Origin: Pseudomaricurvus albidus | GTDB taxonomy: Bacteria; Pseudomonadota; Gammaproteobacteria; Pseudomonadales; Cellvibrionaceae | Length of the DNA stretch: 64,000 nt | Direction of reading: 5' to 3' | Assembly (NCBI RefSeq): GCF_018863235.1 | Contig: NZ_JAHKRS010000011.1 | Span: forward strand, 88,002-152,001 | Part shown: piece after piece, positions 16,406 to 24,978 of the stretch | How the letters are laid out: each line of letters opens with the position of its first letter | Position numbering within the stretch: position 1 is the first letter of the stretch | Program-made: the position numbers and the translations under genes | Notes under the pieces: generated by a model | What the model was told of the DNA's origin: nothing | The model's database searches: none | What the model saw: only the letters and a program-made list of their open reading frames with translations

Positions 16406-16804
16406 ATGGCGAAATTTACCCCCCCACAAAAGAACAAGGGTCCCATTCGGACCACCTTGAGAATCCCTACCGGAATGCTCAATAAAATGGATCAGGTCAT
16501 GCTGACGGAGGGCTACAACAAGAAACAGCGCTCTCTCTGGATTGGAGAGGCCATTGAGAATCTGATCGAACGCGGAGACTTCCCCGGTCTGGTGGCCGAA
16601 GAGTTCATTGTTCCCGGCTCCACCAAATCCATTCCCATTGCCCTGAGTGAAGATATTGTCCGCAGCATCAATGACAGTCTGAACCGCATTGAGGAAGAAG
16701 AAGACACACGTAAAGACCGCAGTGCACTGATCCGCACAGCCATCATCCAACGCATTATGTCTCAGCAGGGGATGCAGCTGTCTCCTCAGGAGACAGGGTC
16801 CTGA
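16406..16804 (+). CDS. Small protein with two ribbon-helix-helix-like units; plasmid regulator
   Basis: 132 residues, starting just after the parB stop, so co-translated. Two similar units are visible. The first is RTTLRIPTGMLNKMDQVM with QRSLWIGEAIENLIERG (residues 14-55). The second is KSIPIALSEDIVRSINDSL with RSALIRTAIIQRIM (residues 72-118). Each has a short polar strand followed by two helices, as in ribbon-helix-helix DNA-binding domains, which normally need two chains to bind. A tandem arrangement in one chain would allow a monomer to form the fold. The gene ends on a GTGTCTCC-type palindrome, suggesting it controls rep. The family is not recognised beyond this. Confidence 0.65.
   Translation: MAKFTPPQKNKGPIRTTLRIPTGMLNKMDQVMLTEGYNKKQRSLWIGEAIENLIERGDFPGLVAEEFIVPGSTKSIPIALSEDIVRSINDSLNRIEEEEDTRKDRSALIRTAIIQRIMSQQGMQLSPQETGS
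16778..16796. promoter_or_regulatory. Palindrome CTGTCTCCTCAGGAGACAG upstream of rep
   Basis: A perfect 19-bp palindrome that shares the TGTCTCCTCAGGAGACA core with the sites between parA and parB. It lies within the last codons of the RHH gene, 29 bases before the rep start, and may be an operator for rep or an additional partition site. Confidence 0.7.
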
Positions 16805-16824
16805 GCCGTCTGGAGAGAACTCGT

Positions 16825-17781
16825 ATGACCACGCAAACAACAACATCTGCGCAAGCCGCGACTCAAGAACTCCTGTCTCTGGAAGAGCAGGAAACACAAC
16901 CCGTCGTGTCCCAAACGACCGTCTTGCCAGCAACCGATCAGCTCGACCTGTTTGTTGCTGACATTATTGATGTGGCCCCCAAAAGTGACATCAGCTCCAT
17001 GGAATACCCCATCTTTGCCATCAGCTCCAAACCGGATCGGGAAAAATTCCGCTATGAGAACGAACAAACCGGCAACTGGCTGGAAGTCATTCCCTCGGCC
17101 GATGGCAGGGCCACCATCCATGACAAGGACTTGCTGATCTACTCCTTCGGACAAATTGCTGAAGCGGCGAACAGAGGTCGCCCCACCAGTCGGCGGGTTA
17201 AGATCACGGCTTTCGACTATCTGATGACCACCAAGCGTGGCACTGATGGCAAATCCTATAAAGCCATCGGTGATACCCTCGCACGCCTTCGCGGAACAGT
17301 TTTCAGAACCAACATCAACGAATCACCCGGTAGCCGCAAGTCTAAAGGGGAAGTCTTTGGTCTGATCGACTATGGCGCTGCAGTCACGGATAAAAATGGC
17401 CGCCTGGAATATTTTGAAGTGGTGATTTCCGAGCAGCTGTACAACGCCGTCGCCAACAATCAGATCCTGACCTACAACCGGGAATACTTCGGCCTTCGCT
17501 CACCCTACGATCGTCGCCTGTACGAGATCTGTCGCAAGCACTGTGGCAATCAACCCATGTGGGATATCGGCTTGGAGAAGCTCTGGCGCAAGTTTGGAGT
17601 GAAATCTCCCCTGCGTGAATTTCGCCGTAAAATTAAGGACGTGATTAAGAAGCAGAGTGTTCCTGACTACTTTCTGCAACATGAAACCGCTAAAGTCAGT
17701 GGTTCGATTGAAAAACTGATTGTCATGAAGGATTTTGACGGCAGCCTAAGAGCTTCGGTTCGGGAAGTTTCCCCCTCCTAG
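16825..17781 (+). CDS. repA: RPA-type replication initiator protein
   Basis: 318 residues. The region KFRYENEQTGNWLEV to IHDKDLLIYSFGQ, then RRVKITAFDYLMTTKRGTDG, LARLRGTVFRTNI and YNREYFGLRSPYDRRLYEI, matches the replication initiator protein A (RPA) family of plasmids and chromids. A Gln/Thr-rich N-terminal tail of about 45 residues precedes it. C-terminal winged-helix elements include LEKLWRKFGVKSPLREFRRK. The initiator binds iterons and opens the origin. Downstream lie about ten iteron-like repeats, a consensus DnaA box and an AT-rich stretch, as expected. Together with parA/parB this makes the region a self-contained replicon. Confidence 0.88.
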   Translation: MTTQTTTSAQAATQELLSLEEQETQPVVSQTTVLPATDQLDLFVADIIDVAPKSDISSMEYPIFAISSKPDREKFRYENEQTGNWLEVIPSADGRATIHDKDLLIYSFGQIAEAANRGRPTSRRVKITAFDYLMTTKRGTDGKSYKAIGDTLARLRGTVFRTNINESPGSRKSKGEVFGLIDYGAAVTDKNGRLEYFEVVISEQLYNAVANNQILTYNREYFGLRSPYDRRLYEICRKHCGNQPMWDIGLEKLWRKFGVKSPLREFRRKIKDVIKKQSVPDYFLQHETAKVSGSIEKLIVMKDFDGSLRASVREVSPS

Positions 17782-17828
17782 TCCTAAGCGCTCAGGCTTC
17801 AGGTCTGAAACCCGCCAATTCGATCTCA

Positions 17829-17862
17829 CCGGGATAACAACAAAGCTGATGTTTTATCCCGG
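17829..17862. other. Stem-loop just downstream of repA
   Basis: Perfect 9-bp stem CCGGGATAA (17829-17837) / TTATCCCGG (17854-17862) with a 16-base loop. No T run follows, so it is a weak terminator at best; it may be part of the origin structure. Confidence 0.5.
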
Positions 17863-17879
17863 ATGTTCAAAATCCCACA

Positions 17880-18560
17880 GCTCAAAACCACAATAAAGCC
17901 TGTGTATTTGTGATCAAATCCCAATTCCTGCCCATTAAATCGCCTAAAACCGTGTGTAAAGACACTCTCATTCATCCAAACGTCAAAAAGTTGCTTAAAA
18001 CGGTGCCAAAAGACGCTTTTTTAAAGCGCATTTACAGAAAAGCCTCGGGGATTTGACCACACCATTAACTTTGCTTCGGGGGTTTAACCACAAAAGGGTA
18101 GAGAGGTATCCCATTGAGAGATCAAATAACAACCAGATATTGAGCTGAACAGAGAAAGGCTACCGTATGCTTTTAAACACACCCCGTATGCTTTTGGAAA
18201 AGTCGGAGTTCGAGGTTTTAACCACACTCACGAGGAAAGCTTTCCGGTTCGCTCTGTGGATAAAGAGACCAAAAACAGTGCATATCTCTGTGGAAAGGCA
18301 CGAGGTTTTGAACACGATATTAGCGGGGTTTTAACCACACCCAATACGGGAATTGGACCACAGATGTTCGGGTGATTGAACACGGTATATCGTGCTTTTA
18401 ATCACACAGAATCGGGATACTGACCACAAAAAATGGCGCTAAGGCACGGTATCAAAGGGCTTCAAAATCCTTAACTTACTAACTTATCTTAACTTTCTAT
18501 AACTAAACATCATTAACGTATAGATTAACTTTTTACCTACAAATAGCTGATGGGTATCTC
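17880..18560. other. Replication origin (oriV) with iterons, DnaA box and AT-rich region
   Basis: Repeats of the type GG-TTTTAACCACAC lie on the plus strand near 18045, 18077, 18168, 18211, 18301, 18324, 18347, 18369, 18390 and 18412. The last six are spaced 21-23 bases apart, about two helical turns. Variants include GGTTTTGAACACG, GCTTTTAATCACAC and GGAATTGGACCACA. A perfect DnaA box (TGTGGATAA, the complement of TTATCCACA) is at 18255-18263. CCGTATGCTTTT is directly repeated at 18163 and 18184. From 18468 to 18545 the sequence is very AT-rich with repeated TTAACTT, a probable unwinding element. Position directly after repA supports the call. Confidence 0.85.
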
Positions 18561-18665
18561 AGGTTAAACTGGATGACTGGTATGGAACAATCCGGCCTGA
18601 TGAATTGGGTTCTCCATAGGCCTATGAGAGATATCCGTTTGTAATATTCTGTTTTTGGCTACAGT

Positions 18666-19622
18666 TCAATCGATGACTGCTACCACAGACCCCAGTCGTT
18701 TGCGTATAATTTGTTTCAAATGCTCGGCCAATTCCCGGTAGTGTTGCCGGCTTGGTGCGGTAGCGCGCCAAACCAAAGCGTGTCCACGAGTGATCGGTTC
18801 CTCACGGATCTCGGCAACACTTAATGCTTCCGGGTTGTGCAGTTCCGAATGCACATAGAGACCGGGTAAAAACGCAACGCCGAGTCCCATCACCACCATC
18901 TGACGCAAGGTGTCGAGGCTGGTGCCTTCGTAATCCCGTTGGATATCAGCACCGAAACGCAGGCAAATCTCCAGCACTTCGTGGTGAAAGTGATGATGCT
19001 CTTCCAGCGTGAGGACGCGTTCCCCATGCAGGTCTTCCGGTGCAACCCGCTGCTGGTCTGCCAGAGGGTGATCGGCAGGTACCACGAATTTGAGCGGCTC
19101 ATTGAACAACGGCTCGACAGCCAATTCCATGGATGACTGAGGCAAAGGCAATATGGCGAGGTCGTATTCACCCTCGTGCAGACCGCGTTGCAGAGTGCGG
19201 GGAGGGGCTTCCCGCACATAGAGTTTCAGTTGTTGAAACTGGCGGTGTAAATCCGGCAGTACATTGGGCAGCAAGTAGGGGCCCAGAGTTGGGGGGACCC
19301 CGAGTTTGTAGGTGATCTGATGGCCACCGGCAAGAACCGCAGTCCTCTCGAGAAAGCCTTGCATACCCAGCAGGACATCGCGGGCATGCACCAGCAATTC
19401 CCGTCCTTCAGGAGACAGTCGGGTACCGCTGCGGGATCGTTCAAACAGCGGGATTTGGAGCGATTCCTCCAGCGCGGCTATCTGTGTGGTCAAGGCGGGT
19501 TGGCTGACCCCCAGCTCTTCCGCAGCCTTGCGAAAATGGTTGGCTTCAGCCACTGCGACAAAATATTGCAGTTGTCTGAGAGTGGGAATCCTGGTGATCG
19601 AAAGGTTACCGGTTTTGAGCAT
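18666..19622 (-). CDS. OxyR-like LysR-family regulator without the peroxidatic cysteine
   Basis: 318 residues. N-terminal winged helix (TLRQLQYFVAVAEANHFRKA, VSQPALTTQIAALEE) and an effector domain with good overall similarity to OxyR (FERSRSGTRLSPEG, TSLDTLRQMVVMGLGVAFLP). Aligned backwards from GAD, the second OxyR cysteine is kept (EICLRFGAD), but the position of the peroxidatic Cys199 is His within the stretch EEHHHFHH. It is therefore unlikely to sense peroxide by a disulfide; a His cluster could bind metal or anion. Divergent from the carbonic anhydrase and SulP genes, which it probably controls. ATG preceded by AGGA. Confidence 0.8.
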   Translation of the reverse strand: MLKTGNLSITRIPTLRQLQYFVAVAEANHFRKAAEELGVSQPALTTQIAALEESLQIPLFERSRSGTRLSPEGRELLVHARDVLLGMQGFLERTAVLAGGHQITYKLGVPPTLGPYLLPNVLPDLHRQFQQLKLYVREAPPRTLQRGLHEGEYDLAILPLPQSSMELAVEPLFNEPLKFVVPADHPLADQQRVAPEDLHGERVLTLEEHHHFHHEVLEICLRFGADIQRDYEGTSLDTLRQMVVMGLGVAFLPGLYVHSELHNPEALSVAEIREEPITRGHALVWRATAPSRQHYRELAEHLKQIIRKRLGSVVAVID

Positions 19623-19753
19623 GGTATGCGTTCCTGGGGTATTATCTGATAACTACAGGTTATCTCGAAGTTGTATTTTAACTTATTAAGCTATCAATAA
19701 ATAATCCGTTAATCGAAGTTTGCAGTTTTGTTACAGTTTTAGGAGGTATGGTT

Positions 19754-20413
19754 ATGGATCATGTTATTTCAGGCGTGGCCCGGTTTCAGAACGAAGTGTA
19801 TCCAGAGAAGCGTGAAACCTTTGCCAAGCTGGCAAACGGTCAGAACCCCGAGGTGTTGTTTATCACCTGTGCGGATTCTCGTATTGACCCTAACCTGGTG
19901 ACCCAGACCGAGCCTGGTGAGCTGTTTATCTGCCGTAACGCGGGCAACATTGTGCCTCCGCACAGCAACGAAACCGGTGGCATGACCGCGTCCATCGAAT
20001 TTGCGGTGGCGGCACTGGGAATCACTGATATTGTGGTTTGTGGCCACACGGACTGCGGCGCCATGAAGGGGGCGATTGCCCCTGAACAGCTCGACAACCT
20101 GCCGCACGTTAAAGAGTGGCTCGGCCACTGCCGTTCAGCGACCGAAGTGGTTCGTCACCGTCATGGTGATCTGTGTAAAGACCACCTGGAAGAAGTGACC
20201 TGCGAGAACGTACTGCAACAAATCCAGCATTTGCGCACTCACCCGGCGGTTGCCGTTGGGCTGGCGAGTGGCAATCTCACCATTCACGGCTGGGTTTACA
20301 ACATCGCATCCGGTGAAGTGCTCTATCACAATGACAAATCCGGCGAATTTGAACCTATGGATGAAGCCTATCGCCAGCGTCTGTTGCGTCAGGCACAAGC
20401 CAAAGAGTCCTGA
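19754..20413 (+). CDS. Beta-carbonic anhydrase
   Basis: 219 residues from the ATG at 19754, which lies 7 bases after AGGAGG; the ATG at 19748 is too close to that site. Zinc-site motifs ITCADSRIDP (Cys, Asp-Arg dyad) and CGHTDCGAM (His and Cys ligands) are intact. The enzyme interconverts CO2 and bicarbonate. It is followed by a SulP transporter and preceded by a divergent LysR regulator, an arrangement seen for bicarbonate-supply modules. A 12-bp hairpin separates it from sulP, so relative expression may be set at the RNA level. Confidence 0.92.
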   Translation: MDHVISGVARFQNEVYPEKRETFAKLANGQNPEVLFITCADSRIDPNLVTQTEPGELFICRNAGNIVPPHSNETGGMTASIEFAVAALGITDIVVCGHTDCGAMKGAIAPEQLDNLPHVKEWLGHCRSATEVVRHRHGDLCKDHLEEVTCENVLQQIQHLRTHPAVAVGLASGNLTIHGWVYNIASGEVLYHNDKSGEFEPMDEAYRQRLLRQAQAKES

Positions 20414-20450
20414 TTCACATTCGGATAACCGTATATCGGTCCCCCTCAGA

Positions 20451-20482
20451 CAGTGATTACTGATCCGCTTCAGTAATCACTG
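20451..20482 (+). terminator. Hairpin between carbonic anhydrase and SulP genes (attenuator or partial terminator)
   Basis: Perfect 12-bp stem CAGTGATTACTG (20451-20462) / CAGTAATCACTG (20471-20482), 8-base loop, no T run. It could stabilise the upstream mRNA or reduce read-through into the transporter gene. Confidence 0.5.
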
Positions 20483-20630
20483 CTCTAAACTCTCAAATTA
20501 GCCAACTGTTTTTGGTCACGGTCGCCTGTGCGAGTGTGAGGGGAGCCCTTGTGCCTGTGAAAACTGCTGAGGCAGGGTTTCAGGCCATGATTTTTTCAAT
20601 GAACGCAAACAAGTGTAAGAGGTACGACAC

Positions 20631-22265
20631 ATGAAACTGGATTTCTCGACCCTCAGAGGGGATATCACCGGTGGTATTACCGCCGGTGTAGTGGCCCTGC
20701 CATTAGCCTTGGCGCTGGGTGTCGCCTCGGGTCTGGGGCCGATTGCCGGTATTTATGGCGCCATTGCCGTGGGCTTTTTTGCCGCTCTTTTTGGGGGAAC
20801 TGCGCCGCAGATTTCCGGGCCTACCGGTCCGATGGTGGTGGTTCTCGCTGGGTTGTTCGCCAGTTTGTCTGGTGACGCCAGTTTGATTTTTACCGCTGTT
20901 ATGTTGGCCGGTGTGCTGCAAGTGGTCTTCGGTCTGATGGGGGTTGGGCAATACATTCGGCTGGTGCCTTACCCGGTGATTTCCGGCTTTATGACCGGCA
21001 TCGGTGCGATCATCATTATTCTGCAATTGAGCCCACTGCTGGGACATGATTCGCCCAGCGGTACAATCAATGCGTTGCAGTTTTTGCCCACTGCGGTAAC
21101 CGATATTCACTGGGCCAACCTGGTATTGGGATTGGGAACCCTGGCGATGGTTTACAGCTGGCCCGGCAAGCTTGCCAAGTATTTGCCGGCACCACTGGCA
21201 GCGTTGATCGTCGGTACCCTGTTGGCCTATTTTGCTTTGGATGTGCCAATCCTCGGTGAGATTCCCACCGGTCTGCCGGAATTGAATCTGCCGGTATTTG
21301 GTGGCGACAAGATGTATCTGGTGATTGAGGCCGCGATCATCCTGGCCGTGCTGGGGTCATTGGACAGTCTGTTGACCTCTCTGGTTGCCGACAACATGAC
21401 CCGTGATCGCCACAACAGTAACCGTGAGCTGATCGGACAGGGGGTCGGTAATACCTTCGCCGGTTTAATTGGTGGTATTGCAGGTGCCGGTGCGACGATG
21501 CGTACCGTTGTGAACATTCGTTCCGGTGGGCGCAGTCGCCTGTCAGGCATGATTCACGCGTTGGTACTGCTGGCGGTGGTGCTGGGGCTGGGGTCTCTGG
21601 CGAGCTACATTCCCCACGCTGTGTTGGCGGGTATTCTGGTGAAAGTCGGTCTGGATATTATTGACTGGAGCTACCTCAAGCGTGCTCACCGTGGTCCACG
21701 CTGGGATTTATTGCTCATGGCTTTGGTGTTGATGTTGACGGTCTTTGTGGATCTGATCACCGCCGTTGGCGCCGGGGTGGTACTGGCTGCGCTGGCCTAT
21801 GTTCGTCAGGTGGCGCAGTTGCAATTGGCCTCCCTGCAGCACCTGCCCGAGCATCTGGATTCCGAAGAGGAGCGTGCGATTCTGGATCAATATCGTGATC
21901 AGATTGCCCTGTTTGAATTCAGTGGCCCATTGAGTTTCGGGGCCGCAGCGGATCTCGGACACCACGTGCGCATTCGCACGGAGAAGAGTTCCGAAATTCT
22001 GATTCTGGATTTTAATGCAGTTCCGAGTCTCGATGTGTCAGCCATGCTGGCCGTGGAAACCATTGCCACCGATGCCCGTGCGGGTGGAAAACAGCTTTAT
22101 CTGGCGGGTATGAGTGACTCGGTTTACGATTCTCTCAAGGAACTCAGTGGCAGTCTGCCTGCCAATGCAGTGTTCGCAAATCGGGCTGAAGCTCTGCACG
22201 CTGCGGCCAAGAACTTGTCGAGAACGCCGCAGGGCGAGCTGAGTTTTCGCCAGAGTCCCACCTAG
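20631..22265 (+). CDS. SulP-family inorganic anion transporter with STAS domain
   Basis: 544 residues. The membrane part (DITGGITAGVVALPLALALG, then PIAGIYGAIAVGFFAALFGG and QISGPTGPMVVVLAG) is typical of SulP (SLC26) transporters. A C-terminal cytoplasmic STAS domain begins near residue 425 (IALFEFSGPLSFGAAADLG, LDFNAVPSLDVSAMLAVET). SulP members carry sulfate or bicarbonate. Pairing with a beta-carbonic anhydrase and an OxyR-like regulator favours bicarbonate uptake, similar to BicA-type systems; this is inference. RBS AGAGG. Followed by a strong terminator. Confidence 0.88.
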   Translation: MKLDFSTLRGDITGGITAGVVALPLALALGVASGLGPIAGIYGAIAVGFFAALFGGTAPQISGPTGPMVVVLAGLFASLSGDASLIFTAVMLAGVLQVVFGLMGVGQYIRLVPYPVISGFMTGIGAIIIILQLSPLLGHDSPSGTINALQFLPTAVTDIHWANLVLGLGTLAMVYSWPGKLAKYLPAPLAALIVGTLLAYFALDVPILGEIPTGLPELNLPVFGGDKMYLVIEAAIILAVLGSLDSLLTSLVADNMTRDRHNSNRELIGQGVGNTFAGLIGGIAGAGATMRTVVNIRSGGRSRLSGMIHALVLLAVVLGLGSLASYIPHAVLAGILVKVGLDIIDWSYLKRAHRGPRWDLLLMALVLMLTVFVDLITAVGAGVVLAALAYVRQVAQLQLASLQHLPEHLDSEEERAILDQYRDQIALFEFSGPLSFGAAADLGHHVRIRTEKSSEILILDFNAVPSLDVSAMLAVETIATDARAGGKQLYLAGMSDSVYDSLKELSGSLPANAVFANRAEALHAAAKNLSRTPQGELSFRQSPT

Positions 22266-22283
22266 TCTTCGGTAATTGTCATG

Positions 22284-22319
22284 GGGCCATACAGATCCTG
22301 TTGTCTGTATGGCCCTTTT
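22284..22319 (+). terminator. Rho-independent terminator after SulP
   Basis: Perfect 12-bp stem GGGCCATACAGA (22284-22295) / TCTGTATGGCCC (22304-22315), 8-base loop, then TTTT. Confidence 0.85.
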
Positions 22320-22466
22320 GCGTTTTATGGGGCGTAACAAGTCTCAAAATGCAGCCGACGTCTTTGGGCTGAGGCATCATCATTGGCTTGTTGCACGGAT
22401 TGGGGATTACTGCTGTACTTCAGGGGATCGGCTTGCCTGAAAATACCTTAGCAGAGGATAAACACA

Positions 22467-24428
22467 ATGACGTTGAAAAAAACTCTGGTGATTTCAGCCG
22501 TCGGAGCCGTATTCAGTTTGCTGGCGGCCTGTGATTCCAACAATGAGTCCGCAGAATCTGAGCCGGTGAGCGTTGAAACTGGCGTAACGGAGAGTCCGGT
22601 TGCCCCTGAAGTGACAGCTGAAGCCACAACAGCCCAAGTCATAGAGCGAGACCCGAACAAGAATGCCTATTTTGGTGAACTCCATCTGCATACCGCCTAT
22701 TCACTGGACGCCTATATTTTTGGCACCACCATGAACGATCCTTTTACGGCCTACCGTTTTGCCAAGGGCGAAGAAGTGATGCTGCCAATCGGCGTGAAAA
22801 AGCGGATCATTAAACCCCTGGATTTTGCTGCGGTTACGGACCATTCCGAAGCACTGGGTGAATATGAAATTTGTACCAGCCCTGAGCTGGAAGGCTATAA
22901 CTCACCCACTTGTCAGGGAATTCGCAAGAATGACATGCAGCCATTCAAGGAGATTTTTGCCGGCATGGCAGAAACACCGGCGGTGCGGCGCAAAGACATT
23001 TGCGGTGAAGATGGGCAGGCCTGTCTGGATGCCATGCCGGCTCCCTGGCAGCGGGTTCAGGATGCCGCCAATCAAAACTATGAACCTGGCAAGTTTACCT
23101 CATTTGTCGCTTACGAATTTTCCGCCAATGCTCCGGAGGGTGTAGGCGGCATGATGCATCGCAATGTGATTTTCAAAAATGCCACTGTGCCAGATACGGT
23201 ATTTTCTGCTTTTGAAGGAACCGGTGAAGACTTGCATCGGTGGCTTGAAAATCACTGTACAGGAGAGTGTGATGTGTTGACCATTCCGCACAATCCCAAC
23301 TTTTACTGGGGACGACTTTACTGGGGCAAAAATTCCGATGGCACCGAATTCACTCAGGATGTCGTAGACCGCCGGGAACGATTGGATCGTCTGGTCGAAG
23401 TTATGCAAATCAAAGGCAACTCCGAATGTCAGACCGGGATAATGTCCACCGATGAAGAGTGCAATTTTGAAACGGTGTTTGAAGCCTGTAATGAAGGTGA
23501 AAATGCGGGCTGCAGTAACGAATATGCATTTGTCCGTAATGGTTTGAAATTTGGTCTGGTTGAGCAGGAAAAGTGGGGGACGAACCCCTTCAAGCAGGGC
23601 TTTGCGGGCGCTACGGATAACCATAACGGAACACCCAGCGATACCACTGAGAGCGACTTCGAGGGGCACTACGCGTCTAACGATGGCGAGCCGGAAATTC
23701 GGCTTGGCCTAAAGCCAAACCCGACGGCTGAAGCCATGGGCATGAGCGGTGACGATGACCCCACCCGACTCTATAATCCTGGAGCCATTACTGGCGTCTG
23801 GGCTGAGAGTAATACCCGTGAAGATATCTGGGATGCACTTCACAGACGCGAAACCTTTGCCACCAGTGGCACTCGGACAAAAGTCCGCATGTTTGCCGGG
23901 TTTGATTTCGCCGCCAATACTCATGAGCAATCCAACTGGGTCGCACAAGGTTATCAACAGGGTGTGCCTCAAGGCGGAGCCCTGTCAGCAGCGCCCCAGG
24001 ATAAATCGCCTTCTCTGATGATTTGGGCCATGCAAGATCCCGACAGTGCGCCACTGCAAAAAGTACAGGTTATTAAAGGCTGGAAAACCGCAGACGATGA
24101 GTTAAAGGAAGCGGTTTACGATGTGGCCTGCTCCGATGGACTGACGCCTGATCCGGAAACTAATCGTTGTCCTGACAATGGCGCAACCGTGAATCTGGAT
24201 GATTGTTCGATCAGTGCTGACAGGGGTGCTACCGAACTCGCCACGACCTGGACAGACCCGCAATTCGATGCGTCTGAGTCTGCGTTTTATTACGTTCGGG
24301 TGCTGGAAAACCCTGTGTGTCGCTGGAGTATGTATGACGCCAAGCGTGCAAATGTGGAACACCCTGCCGACTTGCCAAAGACGGTTAAAGAGCGAGCCTG
24401 GAGCTCTCCGGTCTGGTATACCCCTTAA
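22467..24428 (+). CDS. DUF3604-domain lipoprotein (PHP-like metallohydrolase fold)
   Basis: 653 residues; ATG preceded by GAGGATAAA. An N-terminal lipoprotein signal ends in the lipobox LLAAC, followed by a Ser/Glu-rich linker. The mature domain begins NAYFGELHLHTAYSLDAY; the HLHT and later AVTDHSE are metal-binding motifs of the PHP-like DUF3604 fold, with further histidines in TDNHNGTPSD. Several Cys residues suggest disulfides, fitting an extracytoplasmic location. The enzymatic substrate of this family is not known. Single gene, convergent with the bufferin operon. Confidence 0.85.
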   Translation: MTLKKTLVISAVGAVFSLLAACDSNNESAESEPVSVETGVTESPVAPEVTAEATTAQVIERDPNKNAYFGELHLHTAYSLDAYIFGTTMNDPFTAYRFAKGEEVMLPIGVKKRIIKPLDFAAVTDHSEALGEYEICTSPELEGYNSPTCQGIRKNDMQPFKEIFAGMAETPAVRRKDICGEDGQACLDAMPAPWQRVQDAANQNYEPGKFTSFVAYEFSANAPEGVGGMMHRNVIFKNATVPDTVFSAFEGTGEDLHRWLENHCTGECDVLTIPHNPNFYWGRLYWGKNSDGTEFTQDVVDRRERLDRLVEVMQIKGNSECQTGIMSTDEECNFETVFEACNEGENAGCSNEYAFVRNGLKFGLVEQEKWGTNPFKQGFAGATDNHNGTPSDTTESDFEGHYASNDGEPEIRLGLKPNPTAEAMGMSGDDDPTRLYNPGAITGVWAESNTREDIWDALHRRETFATSGTRTKVRMFAGFDFAANTHEQSNWVAQGYQQGVPQGGALSAAPQDKSPSLMIWAMQDPDSAPLQKVQVIKGWKTADDELKEAVYDVACSDGLTPDPETNRCPDNGATVNLDDCSISADRGATELATTWTDPQFDASESAFYYVRVLENPVCRWSMYDAKRANVEHPADLPKTVKERAWSSPVWYTP

Positions 24429-24433
24429 TTGAT

Positions 24434-24469
24434 GTGCCCCTTAAACCGCTTGCTGTTTGAGGGGCGCAC
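24434..24469. terminator. Hairpin between convergent DUF3604 and DoxX genes
   Basis: GTGCCCCTTAAAC (24434-24446) pairs with GTTTGAGGGGCGCAC (24455-24469) apart from one mismatch and a small bulge. No long T run; probable shared terminator. Confidence 0.5.
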
Positions 24470-24484
24470 ACGAGTAAATAGCGT

Positions 24485-24961
24485 TTAGTTGGCCGGGTAC
24501 TGAAAGCTATTCTTAAGGCGGAATCGTTTAAGAATATTGTCCAAAGATAACGCGCCACTGCCGTATATGGCCAGGTGAGCGAGCAGCAAGCCCCAGATTA
24601 TATGCAGATACAGTGCGGCAGGAGCTATTTCTGCCAGGCTGATAACCGCTACAACATTGACGACGCTCAAAGCCAATGCCGAAAAGCGAGTCGTTAAGCC
24701 GATGGCAAGCAGTAGTGGAAACAGGATTTCTCCAAACGTCCCCAGATAGGCCGCAGCTTCATAGGGCAGTAAAGGAACCTGATACTCCTCTTCGAAGAGA
24801 AACAGTGTGGTATCCCAGTCTCTCAGTTTGACCCATCCTGCGCTGAAAAAAACCTTGGCAAGATATAACCGCGATAACAGTGCAACCAGATGATGCAGTT
24901 TACTCAAATAGAAACTGGACACATGGTATGGCTGGTAACATTTACGTAGCAAGTTTTTCAT
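24485..24961 (-). CDS. bufD: DoxX-family membrane protein of the bufferin operon
   Basis: 158 residues with four hydrophobic helices; ARLYLAKVFFSAGWVKLRDW-type start and LGTFGEILFPLLLAIGL are typical of DoxX. In bufferin operons a DoxX protein is the fourth gene after the precursor, DUF692 and DUF2063 genes, probably in the inner membrane with a role in transport or redox support. It is the last gene of this six-gene minus-strand operon, 17 bases after bufC. The symbol follows the bufferin naming and is by context. Confidence 0.75.
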   Translation of the reverse strand: MKNLLRKCYQPYHVSSFYLSKLHHLVALLSRLYLAKVFFSAGWVKLRDWDTTLFLFEEEYQVPLLPYEAAAYLGTFGEILFPLLLAIGLTTRFSALALSVVNVVAVISLAEIAPAALYLHIIWGLLLAHLAIYGSGALSLDNILKRFRLKNSFQYPAN

Positions 24962-24978
24962 AGTCGTCTCCGGTGTGA

